Part shown: positions 1 through 9,686 of the stretch, piece after piece
Layout: each line of letters begins with the position of its first letter
Position numbering within the stretch: position 1 is the first letter of the stretch
Notes under the pieces: generated by a model
Databases searched by the model: none
What the model was told of the DNA's origin: nothing
What the model saw: the letters and a program-made list of their open reading frames with translations, nothing else
From: HGM13634 sp045537285
Lineage (GTDB): Bacteria > Bacillota > Clostridia > TANB77 > CAG-508
DNA: 64,000 nucleotides
Direction: 5' to 3'
NCBI GenBank assembly: GCA_045537285.1
Contig: JAZSPC010000050.1
Location: 1 to 64,000 of the forward strand
Program-made: the position numbers and the translations under genes

Positions 1-1
1 A

Positions 2-2152
2 GAAAAAAATATATTTGAAAATCTAAAAAAATATATACCTCAAACTTTAATACCAAAGTTATATTTGGATTTTGATAATAGAAACTATTTAATAGCAGAT
101 TTAAAGTTTAGTTATGAGAATATAGAATTTAACCCAATAGAAAACAAAGATGTGGCTGCTAATAGAAATTTATTAGAAGAGGCAATATATCTTAATAAAT
201 TAATAAAATCTGGTTTTTTACTAGATGAAAAGAATAAAAGATTTATTATAAATTTAGATGACACAATCTACAATTTCATAGAAGACGACTTAGAAGAATA
301 TATTAAAATTTCAGAAGTTTATACAACTGAGAATTTTAATAGGAAGAACATAAAGAAATCAGATAAAACATCAATAGGAGTAAAAGTAAATAATAATTTA
401 CTAGAACTAGATTTTACATCACTTCCAATAGATAAAAAAGAAATAAAAGATGTGCTTCAAAAATATAAAGAAAATAAAAAATATCATAGACTAAAAGATG
501 GTAGCTTTATAAACATAGAGAACAATAAAGATATTGAATTTTTAAGCACATTAGTTGATGGCTTGGATATTTCATATAAAAGCATAGAAGAAACATTACA
601 ATTACCTGTAAATAGAGCTTTATACTTAGATAAATTATTAAGGCAAAATTCACAAGTAGAAGTTAGAAGTGATGAAAAGTTCAATCAATTAATTAAAGAT
701 ACTAGTATAGAAAATAAAATAGAAAGTTTACCTACTGAGTTGGAAGAAATATTAAGAGATTATCAAAAGGTAGGATATAAATGGCTTACAACATTAGATA
801 AGTATGAATTTGGTGGGATTTTAGCAGATGATATGGGGCTTGGAAAAACAATTCAGATTTTATCTGTATTAAATATGGCAAAAAGAAATGAAAAACAAAG
901 AACAGCCTCACTTGTAATTGCACCAAGTTCACTTACATTAAATTGGAAAAACGAAACAGAAAAATTCGCAAAAGATTTAAGTATCTTAATTATTAATGGT
1001 ACAGCAGAGGAAAGAAAAAAGAAAATAAAACAAATTCATAAACATGATTTAATAATTACATCATACGACCTACTAAAAAGAGATATAGAAGAATATGAAG
1101 AATTAGACTATACTTTTAGATACATAATAGCAGATGAAGCACAATACATAAAAAACAATAATACACAAAATTCAAAAGCTATAAAGAAAGTAAAAGCCAA
1201 AACAAGGTTTGCTTTAACAGGAACTCCAATAGAAAATTCGCTTTCTGAGTTATGGTCAATATTTGATTTCATAATGCCAGGTTATCTATTTACATATAAA
1301 AAATTTAAAAGTAATTATGAAATTCCAATAACAAGAGAAAACGATGAAGAAATTTTAAATAAATTAAAAATGATAATAGAGCCATTTGTTTTAAGAAGAA
1401 CTAAAAAAGAAGTTTTAAAAGAACTTCCTGATAAAACAACGATAGTGTTAAACAATGAAATGCAAGAAGAACAAGAAAAAATATATTTATCATATTTGGC
1501 ACAAGCTAGAGATGAACTTAGAGAAGAAATTGAAGATAAAGGTTTTGAACAAAGTAGAATAAAAATATTAGCACTTTTAACAAGACTAAGACAGATATGT
1601 TGCCATCCATCACTATTTATTTCAAACTACAAAGAAGGAAGCGGAAAATTAAATCAATGTATGGAGCTTGTAAAAGAATCTGTGCAAAGTGGTCACAAAA
1701 TGTTGTTGTTTTCGGGATATACATCAATGTTTGAAATAATAGAACAATCCTTAAAAAAAGAAGGAATAAACTATCTAAAACTTACAGGAAAAACTAGCGT
1801 AAAAGATAGATTTGATTTGATAGAAAAGTTTAATAGTGATGAAAATGTAAAAGTATTTTTAATTTCTCTTAAAGCTGGTGGAACGGGTATTAATTTAACA
1901 TCGGCAGATATGGTAATTCATTATGACCCTTGGTGGAATTTATCTGTTGAAAATCAAGCAACAGATAGAACACATAGAATAGGTCAAACTAAAAAAGTAC
2001 AAGTGTATAAATTAATTACTAAGAATTCAATAGAAGAAAAAATATATGACTTGCAACAACGTAAAAAAGAATTAATTGACAACATGCTAAGTACAGATAC
2101 GAAGTTTATTAATAAATTATCAAAAGAAGATATTATGGGATTATTTGAATAG
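2..2152 (+). CDS. SNF2-family DEAD/DEAH-like helicase, 5' end outside window
   Basis: An ATP-dependent DNA translocase of the bacterial SNF2 family, cut by the left edge. The reading frame is open back to base 2 with no stop, so a TTG at 65 is not the true start and about 716 C-terminal residues are visible. The first roughly 240 residues are a variable SNF2-associated region. They are followed by the helicase core: motif I (DDMGLGKT), motif II as DEAQ rather than DEAH, motif III (LTGTPIEN), and motifs V and VI (GGTGINLT, QATDRTHRIGQ). Family members are usually about 1,000-1,100 residues, so roughly a third is probably missing. The bacterial relatives are thought to remodel protein-nucleic acid complexes; the exact role here is unknown. 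It is followed by a promoter-terminator unit and is not co-transcribed obviously with trmFO. Confidence 0.93.
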   Translation, partial: EKNIFENLKKYIPQTLIPKLYLDFDNRNYLIADLKFSYENIEFNPIENKDVAANRNLLEEAIYLNKLIKSGFLLDEKNKRFIINLDDTIYNFIEDDLEEYIKISEVYTTENFNRKNIKKSDKTSIGVKVNNNLLELDFTSLPIDKKEIKDVLQKYKENKKYHRLKDGSFINIENNKDIEFLSTLVDGLDISYKSIEETLQLPVNRALYLDKLLRQNSQVEVRSDEKFNQLIKDTSIENKIESLPTELEEILRDYQKVGYKWLTTLDKYEFGGILADDMGLGKTIQILSVLNMAKRNEKQRTASLVIAPSSLTLNWKNETEKFAKDLSILIINGTAEERKKKIKQIHKHDLIITSYDLLKRDIEEYEELDYTFRYIIADEAQYIKNNNTQNSKAIKKVKAKTRFALTGTPIENSLSELWSIFDFIMPGYLFTYKKFKSNYEIPITRENDEEILNKLKMIIEPFVLRRTKKEVLKELPDKTTIVLNNEMQEEQEKIYLSYLAQARDELREEIEDKGFEQSRIKILALLTRLRQICCHPSLFISNYKEGSGKLNQCMELVKESVQSGHKMLLFSGYTSMFEIIEQSLKKEGINYLKLTGKTSVKDRFDLIEKFNSDENVKVFLISLKAGGTGINLTSADMVIHYDPWWNLSVENQATDRTHRIGQTKKVQVYKLITKNSIEEKIYDLQQRKKELIDNMLSTDTKFINKLSKEDIMGLFE

Positions 2153-2167
2153 ATTTTTTAAAAAGTA

Positions 2168-2272
2168 TTGACAAAAAGTAACAATGGAGTAAAATAATAA
2201 TAACAAAAGAAACATGAAAAAACTTTTCATATGATTAAAAAATCCCACGAATTGCACTCGTGGGATTTTGCT
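2168..2272 (+). ncRNA. Candidate short transcript: promoter plus terminator, no gene between
   Basis: TTGACA (2168-2173) and TAAAAT (2190-2195), 16 bases apart, form a good sigma-A promoter just after the SNF2 gene. A strong intrinsic terminator lies at 2241-2272: a 10-bp stem (2241-2250 with 2258-2267), a 7-base loop and a T-rich tail. The predicted transcript is only about 70 nt and carries no credible ORF beyond a 6-codon ATG frame. It could be a small RNA, a prematurely terminated leader of trmFO, or just the SNF2 terminator with a chance promoter. Confidence 0.4.
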
Positions 2273-2341
2273 ATGTAATTATTGAAATAATTTTAAAATT
2301 AAATAAATAATTAACAAAGCTATCATCATGAAAAAACTTTT
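2213..2341 (+). repeat. 15-bp direct repeat pair
   Basis: CATGAAAAAACTTTT occurs at 2213-2227 and again at 2327-2341, either side of the terminator at 2241. Between the second copy and trmFO there is also a weak inverted repeat (ACCTCC near 2351, GGAGGT near 2385). No gene is seen in 2153-2483 otherwise. Confidence 0.55.
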
Positions 2342-2438
2342 AATAGATTCACCTCCAATCTAAAGAAATCTCTCCAAGTGAGGAGGTAGGTTAATTATAC
2401 ATCAAGGTACACTAAAAGACAATAAAACAACACCTAAA

Positions 2439-2460
2439 TTGTCTAAAAAGTTTTAGACAA
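2439..2460 (+). promoter_or_regulatory. 22-bp palindrome in the trmFO leader
   Basis: TTGTCTAAAA (2439-2448) and TTTTAGACAA (2451-2460) are perfect reverse complements separated by AG. The element ends about 10 bases before the AAAGGAGA ribosome binding site of trmFO. It could be an operator or an RNA hairpin; nothing in the sequence decides which. Confidence 0.5.
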
Positions 2461-2483
2461 AAATCGACAAAGGAGACAAATAA

Positions 2484-3848
2484 ATGAAAGAATATATTAA
2501 TGTAATTGGCGGAGGCTTAGCTGGATGTGAAGCTGCCTACCAAATTGCAAAACGCGGAATAAAAGTAAAATTATATGAAATGAAGCCAGTTAAATTTTCG
2601 CCTGCACATTCTAATCAAGATTTGGCAGAGGTTGTTTGTAGCAATTCTTTTAAATCTAATTTACTTACAAATGCATGTGGCTTACTAAAAGAAGAATTAA
2701 GAAGACTAGATTCTCTATTAATTAAATGTGCAGATGAAACGTCAGTACCTGCTGGTCAAGCATTAGCAGTTGATAGGGAAAAGTTTTCGGAATTAGTTAC
2801 AAAATATATACAAGAAAATTCTAATATAGAGATAATTAATAAAGAAGTGGAAACTATTGAAGAAGATGTAATTACAATTATTGCGACTGGACCATTAACA
2901 TCTGAAAAATTAATTAGTAAAATTCTAAAATTAACAGGAGAAGACCAGTTATATTTTTACGATGCAGCTGCACCAATAATTTTAAAGGAAAGTATTAATT
3001 TTGATATTGCTTTTTATGGAGATAGGTATAGTCAGGAAAAGAAGAAAGATGAAACAATAGAAGAATGGAAAAAAAGGCAAGCAAGTGAAACAAAAGATTA
3101 TATAAATCTTCCAATGAATAAAGAAGAATATGAAAATTTTGTACAAGAATTAATAAATGCAGAAATAGTAAATCTACACGATTTTGAAAAAAAAGAAATA
3201 TTTGAAGGATGTATGCCAATAGAAATAATGGCAAAAAGGGGATTAGATACGTTAAGATTTGGACCATTAAAACCAGTAGGATTTGATGACCCTAGAACAG
3301 CTAAAAGACCATATGCGGTAGTTCAGTTAAGACAAGATAATAGAGAAGGTACAATATTTAATATGGTAGGGTTCCAAACAAATTTAAAATTTGGAGAACA
3401 AAAAAGAGTATTTTCTTTAATACCAGGTTTAGAAAATGCAGAGTTTATAAAATATGGAGTAATGCATAGAAATACATATATAAATTCTAGTAAATTGTTA
3501 GATGAAACATATAATCTAAAAAATAATTCAAATATATTTTTTGCCGGTCAAATTTCTGGCGTAGAAGGGTATGTAGAATCAATATCATCTGGTTTAGTGG
3601 CAGGAATAAATGCAGTAGAATTATTAAAAAGTAAATTGGAGAATAATGTAGAGAAAAATAAAATAGTTTTTTCTACAAATACAGTAATTGGTGCACTAGC
3701 TAATTACATATCAACACCGACAAATAATTTTCAACCTATGAATGCTAATTTTGGAATTTTACCAGAATTAGAAGAAAAAATAAAAGATAAGAAATTGAGA
3801 TATACAAAATTGTCAGACAGGGCATTAAAAGCAATAAATAAGATATAA
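2484..3848 (+). CDS. trmFO: Folate-dependent tRNA (uracil-54) methyltransferase TrmFO
   Basis: Makes ribothymidine at position 54 of the tRNA T-loop, using methylene-tetrahydrofolate and FAD (established for the Gid/TrmFO family, the usual T54 route in many Gram-positives). The N-terminus has the FAD dinucleotide-binding motif (GGGLAGCEAA, about residues 9-18). The conserved VCSNSFKSN and PAGQALAVDR stretches and the late GQISGVEGYVES block are typical. At 454 residues it is slightly longer than most homologues (about 435-440). ATG 2484 sits 8 bases after AAAGGAGA. A terminator overlaps its stop codon, so it appears monocistronic. Often found next to topA or xerC; neither is here. Confidence 0.96.
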   Translation: MKEYINVIGGGLAGCEAAYQIAKRGIKVKLYEMKPVKFSPAHSNQDLAEVVCSNSFKSNLLTNACGLLKEELRRLDSLLIKCADETSVPAGQALAVDREKFSELVTKYIQENSNIEIINKEVETIEEDVITIIATGPLTSEKLISKILKLTGEDQLYFYDAAAPIILKESINFDIAFYGDRYSQEKKKDETIEEWKKRQASETKDYINLPMNKEEYENFVQELINAEIVNLHDFEKKEIFEGCMPIEIMAKRGLDTLRFGPLKPVGFDDPRTAKRPYAVVQLRQDNREGTIFNMVGFQTNLKFGEQKRVFSLIPGLENAEFIKYGVMHRNTYINSSKLLDETYNLKNNSNIFFAGQISGVEGYVESISSGLVAGINAVELLKSKLENNVEKNKIVFSTNTVIGALANYISTPTNNFQPMNANFGILPELEEKIKDKKLRYTKLSDRALKAINKI

Positions 3849-3870
3849 AATCTTATTTATTGCTTTTTTA
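3831..3870 (+). terminator. Terminator of trmFO
   Basis: A 13-bp stem (3831-3843 with 3851-3863) with a 7-base loop is followed by TTTTTT. The left arm overlaps the last codons and stop of trmFO. Confidence 0.85.
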
Positions 3871-3999
3871 GTACGCTTTTATTACTGTTTTATTACAAAT
3901 TTATTAAATTTTCATTAAAAATGTCGAAGAATTGTTTTTAATGTAAAAATATGTTATTCTATAAATAGGAGAAGTATTTACAAAAGCGGAGGAGTTTGT

Positions 4000-5430
4000 A
4001 TGAATATTAAAGAAATTAATTTATATGAAGTAAATGAGTTTAATAAACAAATGAAGGAACAACAAGATATATTAAATAATGAAGAAAAAGCTATAATTAT
4101 AAAGAATTCTAATGAAAGATTAGAAAGTTTAAAAGAAGAATTAAAAGATTTACAAGTTAAAGAAATACAGGGGGATGGTAAATTAACAGCACAAGAGTGG
4201 TTAAAAAAAGAATATTTAGAACAAGAAATGGCTAAACATGAAAAAACTATTTCTGATATACAGGTGGAAAGAGAAAATTCTGAAAAGAAAATATTAGAAA
4301 TGAGATTAGAAAAAGAAGATGCTTTTAGAGAGTTGAATTTAAGGCAAGCTAAGGTAGAAATGAAAATTGCAGATTTACAGAAAAAATGGAATGAGGCAGC
4401 CAAAGCTTTGAACAATAACCTAGAAAAGATGAAGGGCATGGATCCTGAATTGCCAGAATATAAAGAGCTAGAAAAAGAAAATAAGAAATATAGAGCTGCA
4501 ATGAAGAGAAATGTTCTAACTTCTAAAAAAGGTATGCAATTACAAAAAGAATTAGATGATATAAAATCTATGAGAAACATATTAGAAAGTGGAACTATAT
4601 TGGAAGGAATAGCGAAACCTGAACCAATAGAACAACCCAAACAACCAAAACAACCAAAACAACCGGAAGAACCAGAACAACCAGAGCAACCGGAAGAACC
4701 AGAACAGCCAGAGCAACCAGAGCAACCGGAAGAACCAGAACAACCAGAACAGCCAGAGCAACCAGAGCAACCAGAGCAACCGGAAGAACCAGAACAACCA
4801 GAACAGCCAGAGCAACCGGAACAACCAAGACAACCTAAACAGCCAGAGCAACCAAAACAACCGGAACAACCAAGACAACCAAGACAACCAAAACAACCAA
4901 AACAACCGGAACAACCGGAACAACCAAGACAACCTAAACAGCCAGAGCAACCAGAACAACCAGAACCCAAGCCATACAGCGGAATGACACTTGAAGAATT
5001 AAAGAAAAAACAACGAGAGTTATTTGCAAAAATAGTAGAAGATGATGATTATCATTTTAGAGCTCATGAAGAAAACGGTATGGAAGGATATGAAGAAGAT
5101 TGGTTAGATAAAGAATTAAAAGCTGTAAGAGAGGAAATAGAAAAGAGAGAAAAACAAGAACAAGTAACAAGAAGTAATAAAGTGGAAAAAGTAGAAATCA
5201 CAAGAAAGAAAACATGGTTTGAAAGAATAAAAAATTTCTTTAAAAATATGTTTAAGCCTAGAAAACAACAAGCATTGCCGCCGGCAGAAGGCTTAAAAGT
5301 AGAGCAGAAGGGGAATTCACGAGAAGAATTTGTTGATGGAATAAGAGTAGAAGAAGCAAGAATTCAAATTAAAGAACAAGAAAACATAGTACCAGAAGAT
5401 ATATCACGAGAAGAGGATAGAGAGCTGTAA
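4000..5430 (+). CDS. Coiled-coil protein with long (E/K/R)QP repeat, unknown function
   Basis: 476 residues with no signal peptide or membrane segment. Residues about 10-200 are highly charged, Leu/Glu/Lys rich and predicted coiled coil. Residues about 205-325 are a nearly uninterrupted three-residue repeat (EQP, KQP, RQP, EEP), encoded by a 9-base tandem unit at about 4612-4970. The C-terminal 150 residues are charged again and include a basic amphipathic patch (WFERIKNFFKNMFKPRK) that could touch membrane or nucleic acid. The start is supported by a GGAGG ribosome binding site 8 bases upstream and a TTGTTT-17-TATTCT promoter near 3934-3962. It has its own terminator. I do not recognise the family; a structural or surface-associated scaffold is possible but unproven. 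Confidence 0.8.
   Translation: MNIKEINLYEVNEFNKQMKEQQDILNNEEKAIIIKNSNERLESLKEELKDLQVKEIQGDGKLTAQEWLKKEYLEQEMAKHEKTISDIQVERENSEKKILEMRLEKEDAFRELNLRQAKVEMKIADLQKKWNEAAKALNNNLEKMKGMDPELPEYKELEKENKKYRAAMKRNVLTSKKGMQLQKELDDIKSMRNILESGTILEGIAKPEPIEQPKQPKQPKQPEEPEQPEQPEEPEQPEQPEQPEEPEQPEQPEQPEQPEQPEEPEQPEQPEQPEQPRQPKQPEQPKQPEQPRQPRQPKQPKQPEQPEQPRQPKQPEQPEQPEPKPYSGMTLEELKKKQRELFAKIVEDDDYHFRAHEENGMEGYEEDWLDKELKAVREEIEKREKQEQVTRSNKVEKVEITRKKTWFERIKNFFKNMFKPRKQQALPPAEGLKVEQKGNSREEFVDGIRVEEARIQIKEQENIVPEDISREEDREL
4612..4977 (+). repeat. In-frame tandem repeat coding for (E/K/R)QP
   Basis: About 40 copies of a degenerate 9-base unit of the type GAACAACCA, arranged in higher-order blocks (EEP recurs every few units). 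Third-position changes (CCA/CCG, GAA/GAG, CAA/CAG) show that it is old enough to have diverged. The repeat could expand or contract by slippage without breaking the frame. Confidence 0.9.
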
Positions 5431-5436
5431 TTATAT

Positions 5437-5470
5437 AAAAGAAAGTAAATATATATTTTACTTTCTTTTT
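5437..5470 (+). terminator. Terminator between the QP-repeat gene and addB
   Basis: Perfect 13-bp stem (5437-5449 with 5457-5469), 7-base loop, T-rich right arm. Confidence 0.8.
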
Positions 5471-5500
5471 ATTTATGTTAAAATAAATATGGTGAATAAA

Positions 5501-8500
5501 ATGAGTTTAAAATTTATTTATGGAAAAAGTGGAACAGGAAAAACAACATATTGTTTCAATGAAATAAAAAAGTTAATAGATAATAATCAAAAAGTATATA
5601 TAATTACACCAGAACAATTTTCTTTTACAGCAGAAAATAATTTAATGAAGATTTGCGAGAGAAAGGCTGTTATTAATGCTGAGGTAATTACATTTGAACG
5701 TATGGCATTTAGAATTATAACAGAGGTTGGTGGAATTCAAAATAATGCAATAACTAATGCGGGGAAAGCAATGTTGCTTACTAGCATAATAGAAAAGCAA
5801 AAAGAAAATCTTAATTTCTTAGGTAAAACAGACAAAAACTTAGATTTAATAGTTAAAATGATAACTGAGTTTAAAAAGAATAATGTTACGGCTGATATGT
5901 TAGAAGAAAACACAAAAGATATAGAAGATAATTACTTAAAACTAAAATTAAATGATATTAAATTATTGTATAGTGAGTTTAATAAAGAAATTTTAAACAA
6001 ATATTTAGATGATGATGACTTGCTTACAATAGTGAAAGAGAAAATTAAAGATAATACTATGTTTAAAAATTCATATATATTTATAGATGAATTTGCAGGT
6101 TTTACAAAACAAGAATATGGAATAATAGAAGAACTATTAAAAATAGCAAATGAAGTAAATGTGACAATGAGTACAGATTCACTAGAAGAGAGCAAAGTTC
6201 TAGATAATGACATATTTACTGAAAATAAAAAAACAATTAACAAAATCAAGAAAATAGCTAATCAAAATAATATAAATATTTTAGAACCAATAGAGTTAAG
6301 AGATATTTATAGATATAAAAGTAAAGAACTTAAACATTTAGTAGAAAATTTATATAGTTTAAACACTAAAAAATATGAAAAAGAATGTGAAGATATAAAG
6401 TTATTTTTAGCTAATAATAATTATTCGGAGATAGAAAACGTAGCTAATAATATTATTGAATTAGTAAGAAAGAATAGATATAGATATAGAGATATTTCAA
6501 TTATAACAAAAGAAACAGAAGAATATTCAAGCCTTATAAAATCAATATTTAAGAAATATAACATTCCAGTATTCATAGATGAGAAAAAAGATTTAAATCA
6601 AAATATTTTAGTGAAATATATAATTGCAGTATTAGATATATTTTCAAACAATTGGAGTGCAGATTCAATATTTAATTATTTGAAAATTGGTTTTAATAAC
6701 ATTATAAATGAAGATCTATTTATCCTAGAAAATTACTGTAAAAAATGTGGAATTACAGGGTTTAAAAAGTTTACTAATGAATGGACAATAGTAACTGATA
6801 GTAAAGAAGATATAGAAAATTTAAATAATATAAGAATACAAACTATAAATCCACTTATAAAATTTAAAGAAGAGTTAGGAAAAAATAAAACTGTAAAAGA
6901 TATTACAAAATCAATATACTTGTTCTTAGAAGAAAACAATATAAAGGATATACTACTAAACAAAATAAATACTTTCAATGAAAAAGGTTTAATTGATTTG
7001 GCGAATATATATAATACAAGCTGGGATTTATTAATAGATATTCTTGATGAATTAGTAACTGTATTAGGAGAGGAAAAAGTAAGTTTTGAAAAATATGCTA
7101 ACCTTTTAAAAGCTGGACTTAACAATTCTTCACTCGGAAAGATACCTGCAACATTAGATGAAGTAATTGTTGGAGATGTTGACAGATCAAGAAGTGGAAA
7201 TAAAAAAGTTGTATTCATAATAGGCTTAAATGATGGTAAGTTTCCAAGTATTAGTAAAAATGAAGGCTTTATTAATGACGAAGAAAGAACAACTTTAAAA
7301 GAAAGTGGAATTGAACTTGCAAAAACAACAAAAGAACAAATATATGATGAAAACTTTAATATTTACAAAGCTTTTGGAATAGCAGAAGAAAAGCTTTATT
7401 TATCATACCCAGCATCAGATAATGAGGGAAAAGGTTTAAGAAAATCAATACTAATTAATAAAGTAAGAAAAATATTTCCTAATTTGCAAGAAGAAAGTGA
7501 TATAGTACAAGCTAAAACATATATAAGTTCAAAAGACATAACTTTTGATTTGCTATTACTAAATTTGAGAAAATATTTAAATGGTGAAGATATAGATACT
7601 ATATGGTTAGAAGTATATAAAATATATAGTGAAGACGAAGAATATAAAGAAAAACTAGAAAGAGCAATACAAGGGTTTTATTATTCAAATTTAGGAGAAA
7701 ATTTAACAAAAGAAAACTTAGAAAAGCTATATGGAGATACTCTGCAAACTAGTATATCAAAACTTGAAAGCTATAAAAGATGTCCATTTTCATATTATTT
7801 AAAATATGGATTAAAATTATCAGATAGAACAGAACTAAAACTAGAAAAAATGGATACAGGAACTTTAATGCATGATATAATAGATGATTTCTTTGAATTA
7901 TTAAAAGAAAAAAACATAAGTGTTAAAGAAATAGAAGGTGAGCAAATTGATAAAATAATAGAAGAAATATTAAACAATAAATTACAACTAAGACAAAACT
8001 ATATTTTTAATAGTATTCCGAAATATGTGGTATTAACAAAAAGATTGAAAAAAGTAGTAATAAGAGCAATAAAATATATAATAAATACTTTAAGATATAG
8101 TGATTTTAGAGTGCTAGGTACAGAGATAGAATTTGGTGAAAACAAACAATATGAGCCAATTAAAATTAAATTAGAAAATGATAAGAATGTAGAGATAATT
8201 GGTAAGATAGACAGAATTGACATAGCAGAAAATAAAGATGGCAGATATATTAGAATTATAGATTATAAATCTTCTGTTAAAAATATTGACTTAAACGAAG
8301 TGGTAGCAGGAATTCAAATACAACTATTAACTTATTTAGATGCAGTATCTAAAAAAGAAAATGCAGACTTAGCAGGAGTTCTATATTTTAACTTAATAGA
8401 ACCAGTTGTAAAAGCTAAAAACAAACACTTAACCGAAGAAGAGTTAGAACAAGAAATAAGAAATAATTTTAAAATGAATGGTCTAATATTAGGAGATGTA

Positions 8501-8854
8501 GAGGTTGTAAAAATGATGGATAAAAACCTTACTACTGGAAATTCTAATATAATACCTGCATACATAGACAAAGAAGGGAATGTAAGCAAAAACAAACCAA
8601 GTATTTTAGAAAAAGAAGATTTCCTAGCACTTCAAAATAAGATAGAAAAAGTTATAAAACAAATATCAGAAGAAATAATGAGCGGAGAAATTACGCAAAA
8701 GCCAGTATATTTTTATAAAAACAAAAGAACTGCTTGTGAATTTTGTAATTATAAAGCAATTTGTGGTTTTGATTCTAAAATGTGTAACAATAACTATAAT
8801 TTTATTCCTAACTTGCCTAAGAATGAAATTCTAAGTAAATTAAAATCTGAATAA
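5501..8854 (+). CDS. addB: ATP-dependent helicase/nuclease subunit AddB
   Basis: One subunit of the AddAB helicase-nuclease, which resects double-strand DNA ends and loads RecA. 1,117 residues, near the family length of about 1,150. Walker A (GKSGTGKTT) is at residues 8-16. A PD-(D/E)xK nuclease domain lies in the last third (RIIDYKSS). Cysteines for the 4Fe-4S cluster are present: one in the SYKRCPFSYY segment and the C-terminal CEFCNYKAIC group. The start at ATG 5501 is preferred to ATG 5491-region codons because GGTGA lies 5 bases before it; an earlier in-frame ATG at 5489 would put that site inside the gene. addA normally follows; here pgeF does, so AddA must be encoded elsewhere or be absent. 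Confidence 0.93.
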   Translation: MSLKFIYGKSGTGKTTYCFNEIKKLIDNNQKVYIITPEQFSFTAENNLMKICERKAVINAEVITFERMAFRIITEVGGIQNNAITNAGKAMLLTSIIEKQKENLNFLGKTDKNLDLIVKMITEFKKNNVTADMLEENTKDIEDNYLKLKLNDIKLLYSEFNKEILNKYLDDDDLLTIVKEKIKDNTMFKNSYIFIDEFAGFTKQEYGIIEELLKIANEVNVTMSTDSLEESKVLDNDIFTENKKTINKIKKIANQNNINILEPIELRDIYRYKSKELKHLVENLYSLNTKKYEKECEDIKLFLANNNYSEIENVANNIIELVRKNRYRYRDISIITKETEEYSSLIKSIFKKYNIPVFIDEKKDLNQNILVKYIIAVLDIFSNNWSADSIFNYLKIGFNNIINEDLFILENYCKKCGITGFKKFTNEWTIVTDSKEDIENLNNIRIQTINPLIKFKEELGKNKTVKDITKSIYLFLEENNIKDILLNKINTFNEKGLIDLANIYNTSWDLLIDILDELVTVLGEEKVSFEKYANLLKAGLNNSSLGKIPATLDEVIVGDVDRSRSGNKKVVFIIGLNDGKFPSISKNEGFINDEERTTLKESGIELAKTTKEQIYDENFNIYKAFGIAEEKLYLSYPASDNEGKGLRKSILINKVRKIFPNLQEESDIVQAKTYISSKDITFDLLLLNLRKYLNGEDIDTIWLEVYKIYSEDEEYKEKLERAIQGFYYSNLGENLTKENLEKLYGDTLQTSISKLESYKRCPFSYYLKYGLKLSDRTELKLEKMDTGTLMHDIIDDFFELLKEKNISVKEIEGEQIDKIIEEILNNKLQLRQNYIFNSIPKYVVLTKRLKKVVIRAIKYIINTLRYSDFRVLGTEIEFGENKQYEPIKIKLENDKNVEIIGKIDRIDIAENKDGRYIRIIDYKSSVKNIDLNEVVAGIQIQLLTYLDAVSKKENADLAGVLYFNLIEPVVKAKNKHLTEEELEQEIRNNFKMNGLILGDVEVVKMMDKNLTTGNSNIIPAYIDKEGNVSKNKPSILEKEDFLALQNKIEKVIKQISEEIMSGEITQKPVYFYKNKRTACEFCNYKAICGFDSKMCNNNYNFIPNLPKNEILSKLKSE

Positions 8855-8863
8855 GGAGTTTTT

Positions 8864-9673
8864 ATGAAAGATTTATCAAACGAGAATATAATTCATATAA
8901 AGAACGATGAATTAGAATATATACAGTTTAGAAAGTTATTAGAATATAAAAATGTGGAGCACTGCTTTACATTAAAACCATTGGAATTTGCGGGGAATGC
9001 TTCTTATGAAGAAAAGAAACAAGAAGTAGAGAAAGGCTTAAAACTTTTAAGTGAAGAATTTAATTTCTATATTGGAAATATTTGTAGACCAAAACAAACT
9101 CATACAGATAAAGTAGAGAAAGTTGAAGATGGAGACGAAGGAATATATGTACAAAAGTTTGACAATGTAGATGGATTTGTAACAGATAATAAAAATAAAG
9201 TATTAATGTTAAGCTTCGCAGATTGTACACCACTTTTATTCTATGACCCAATAAAAAATGTAATTGCAAATACTCATTCTGGTTGGAAAGGTACTCTTCA
9301 AACCATAGGAGTAAAAACAGTACAAAAAATGATGTCTGCATATGAATGCCAACCAAGAGATATTATTTGTTGTATAGGTCCACATATAAGAAAATGCCAC
9401 TTTGAAGTAGATGAGGAAGTAAAGGATTTATTCTATAATAAATTCAAAGACTTAAAAGGTATAGAAGAGATAATAAGTTACAATAATGAAACTAATAAGT
9501 ATCATATAGATACAGCCAGAATAAATAAACAAACTTTATTAAATATTGGTTTAAAAGAAGAAAATATAATAGATAGTAATATTTGTACTGTTTGTAATAG
9601 TGATGTTTGTCATTCGTTTAGAGCGGAAAAAGATTTATCAGGAAGAGCTGTAACAATAATATATTTAAAATAA
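8864..9673 (+). CDS. pgeF: Peptidoglycan editing factor PgeF (YfiH family)
   Basis: A 269-residue member of the YfiH/DUF152 family, known as a purine nucleoside phosphorylase/polyphenol-oxidase-like zinc enzyme and, in E. coli, as a factor that keeps L-Ser out of peptidoglycan peptides. The three metal ligands are visible: His in PKQTHTDKV, Cys in FADCTPLLF, and His in NTHSGWKGT. The late SFRAEKDLSGR block is also typical. It starts 9 bases after addB with an AAGGAG site and runs into the next gene with 13 bases between, so addB, pgeF and the S66 peptidase look co-transcribed. The pairing with a peptidoglycan-recycling peptidase fits a wall role. Confidence 0.93.
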   Translation: MKDLSNENIIHIKNDELEYIQFRKLLEYKNVEHCFTLKPLEFAGNASYEEKKQEVEKGLKLLSEEFNFYIGNICRPKQTHTDKVEKVEDGDEGIYVQKFDNVDGFVTDNKNKVLMLSFADCTPLLFYDPIKNVIANTHSGWKGTLQTIGVKTVQKMMSAYECQPRDIICCIGPHIRKCHFEVDEEVKDLFYNKFKDLKGIEEIISYNNETNKYHIDTARINKQTLLNIGLKEENIIDSNICTVCNSDVCHSFRAEKDLSGRAVTIIYLK

Positions 9674-9686
9674 TAGGAGAGAAGAT

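Noticed and set aside
3978..4970. Long minus-strand frame rich in Gly-Cys-Ser repeats, plus two other antisense frames of repeats
   Set aside because: It is the mirror of the plus-strand QP repeat; the plus strand has promoter, ribosome binding site and charged coiled-coil context.
4612..4977. Direct repeats that could look like a CRISPR array
   Set aside because: The unit is 9 bases, has no spacers, and encodes a continuous (E/K/R)QP protein repeat.
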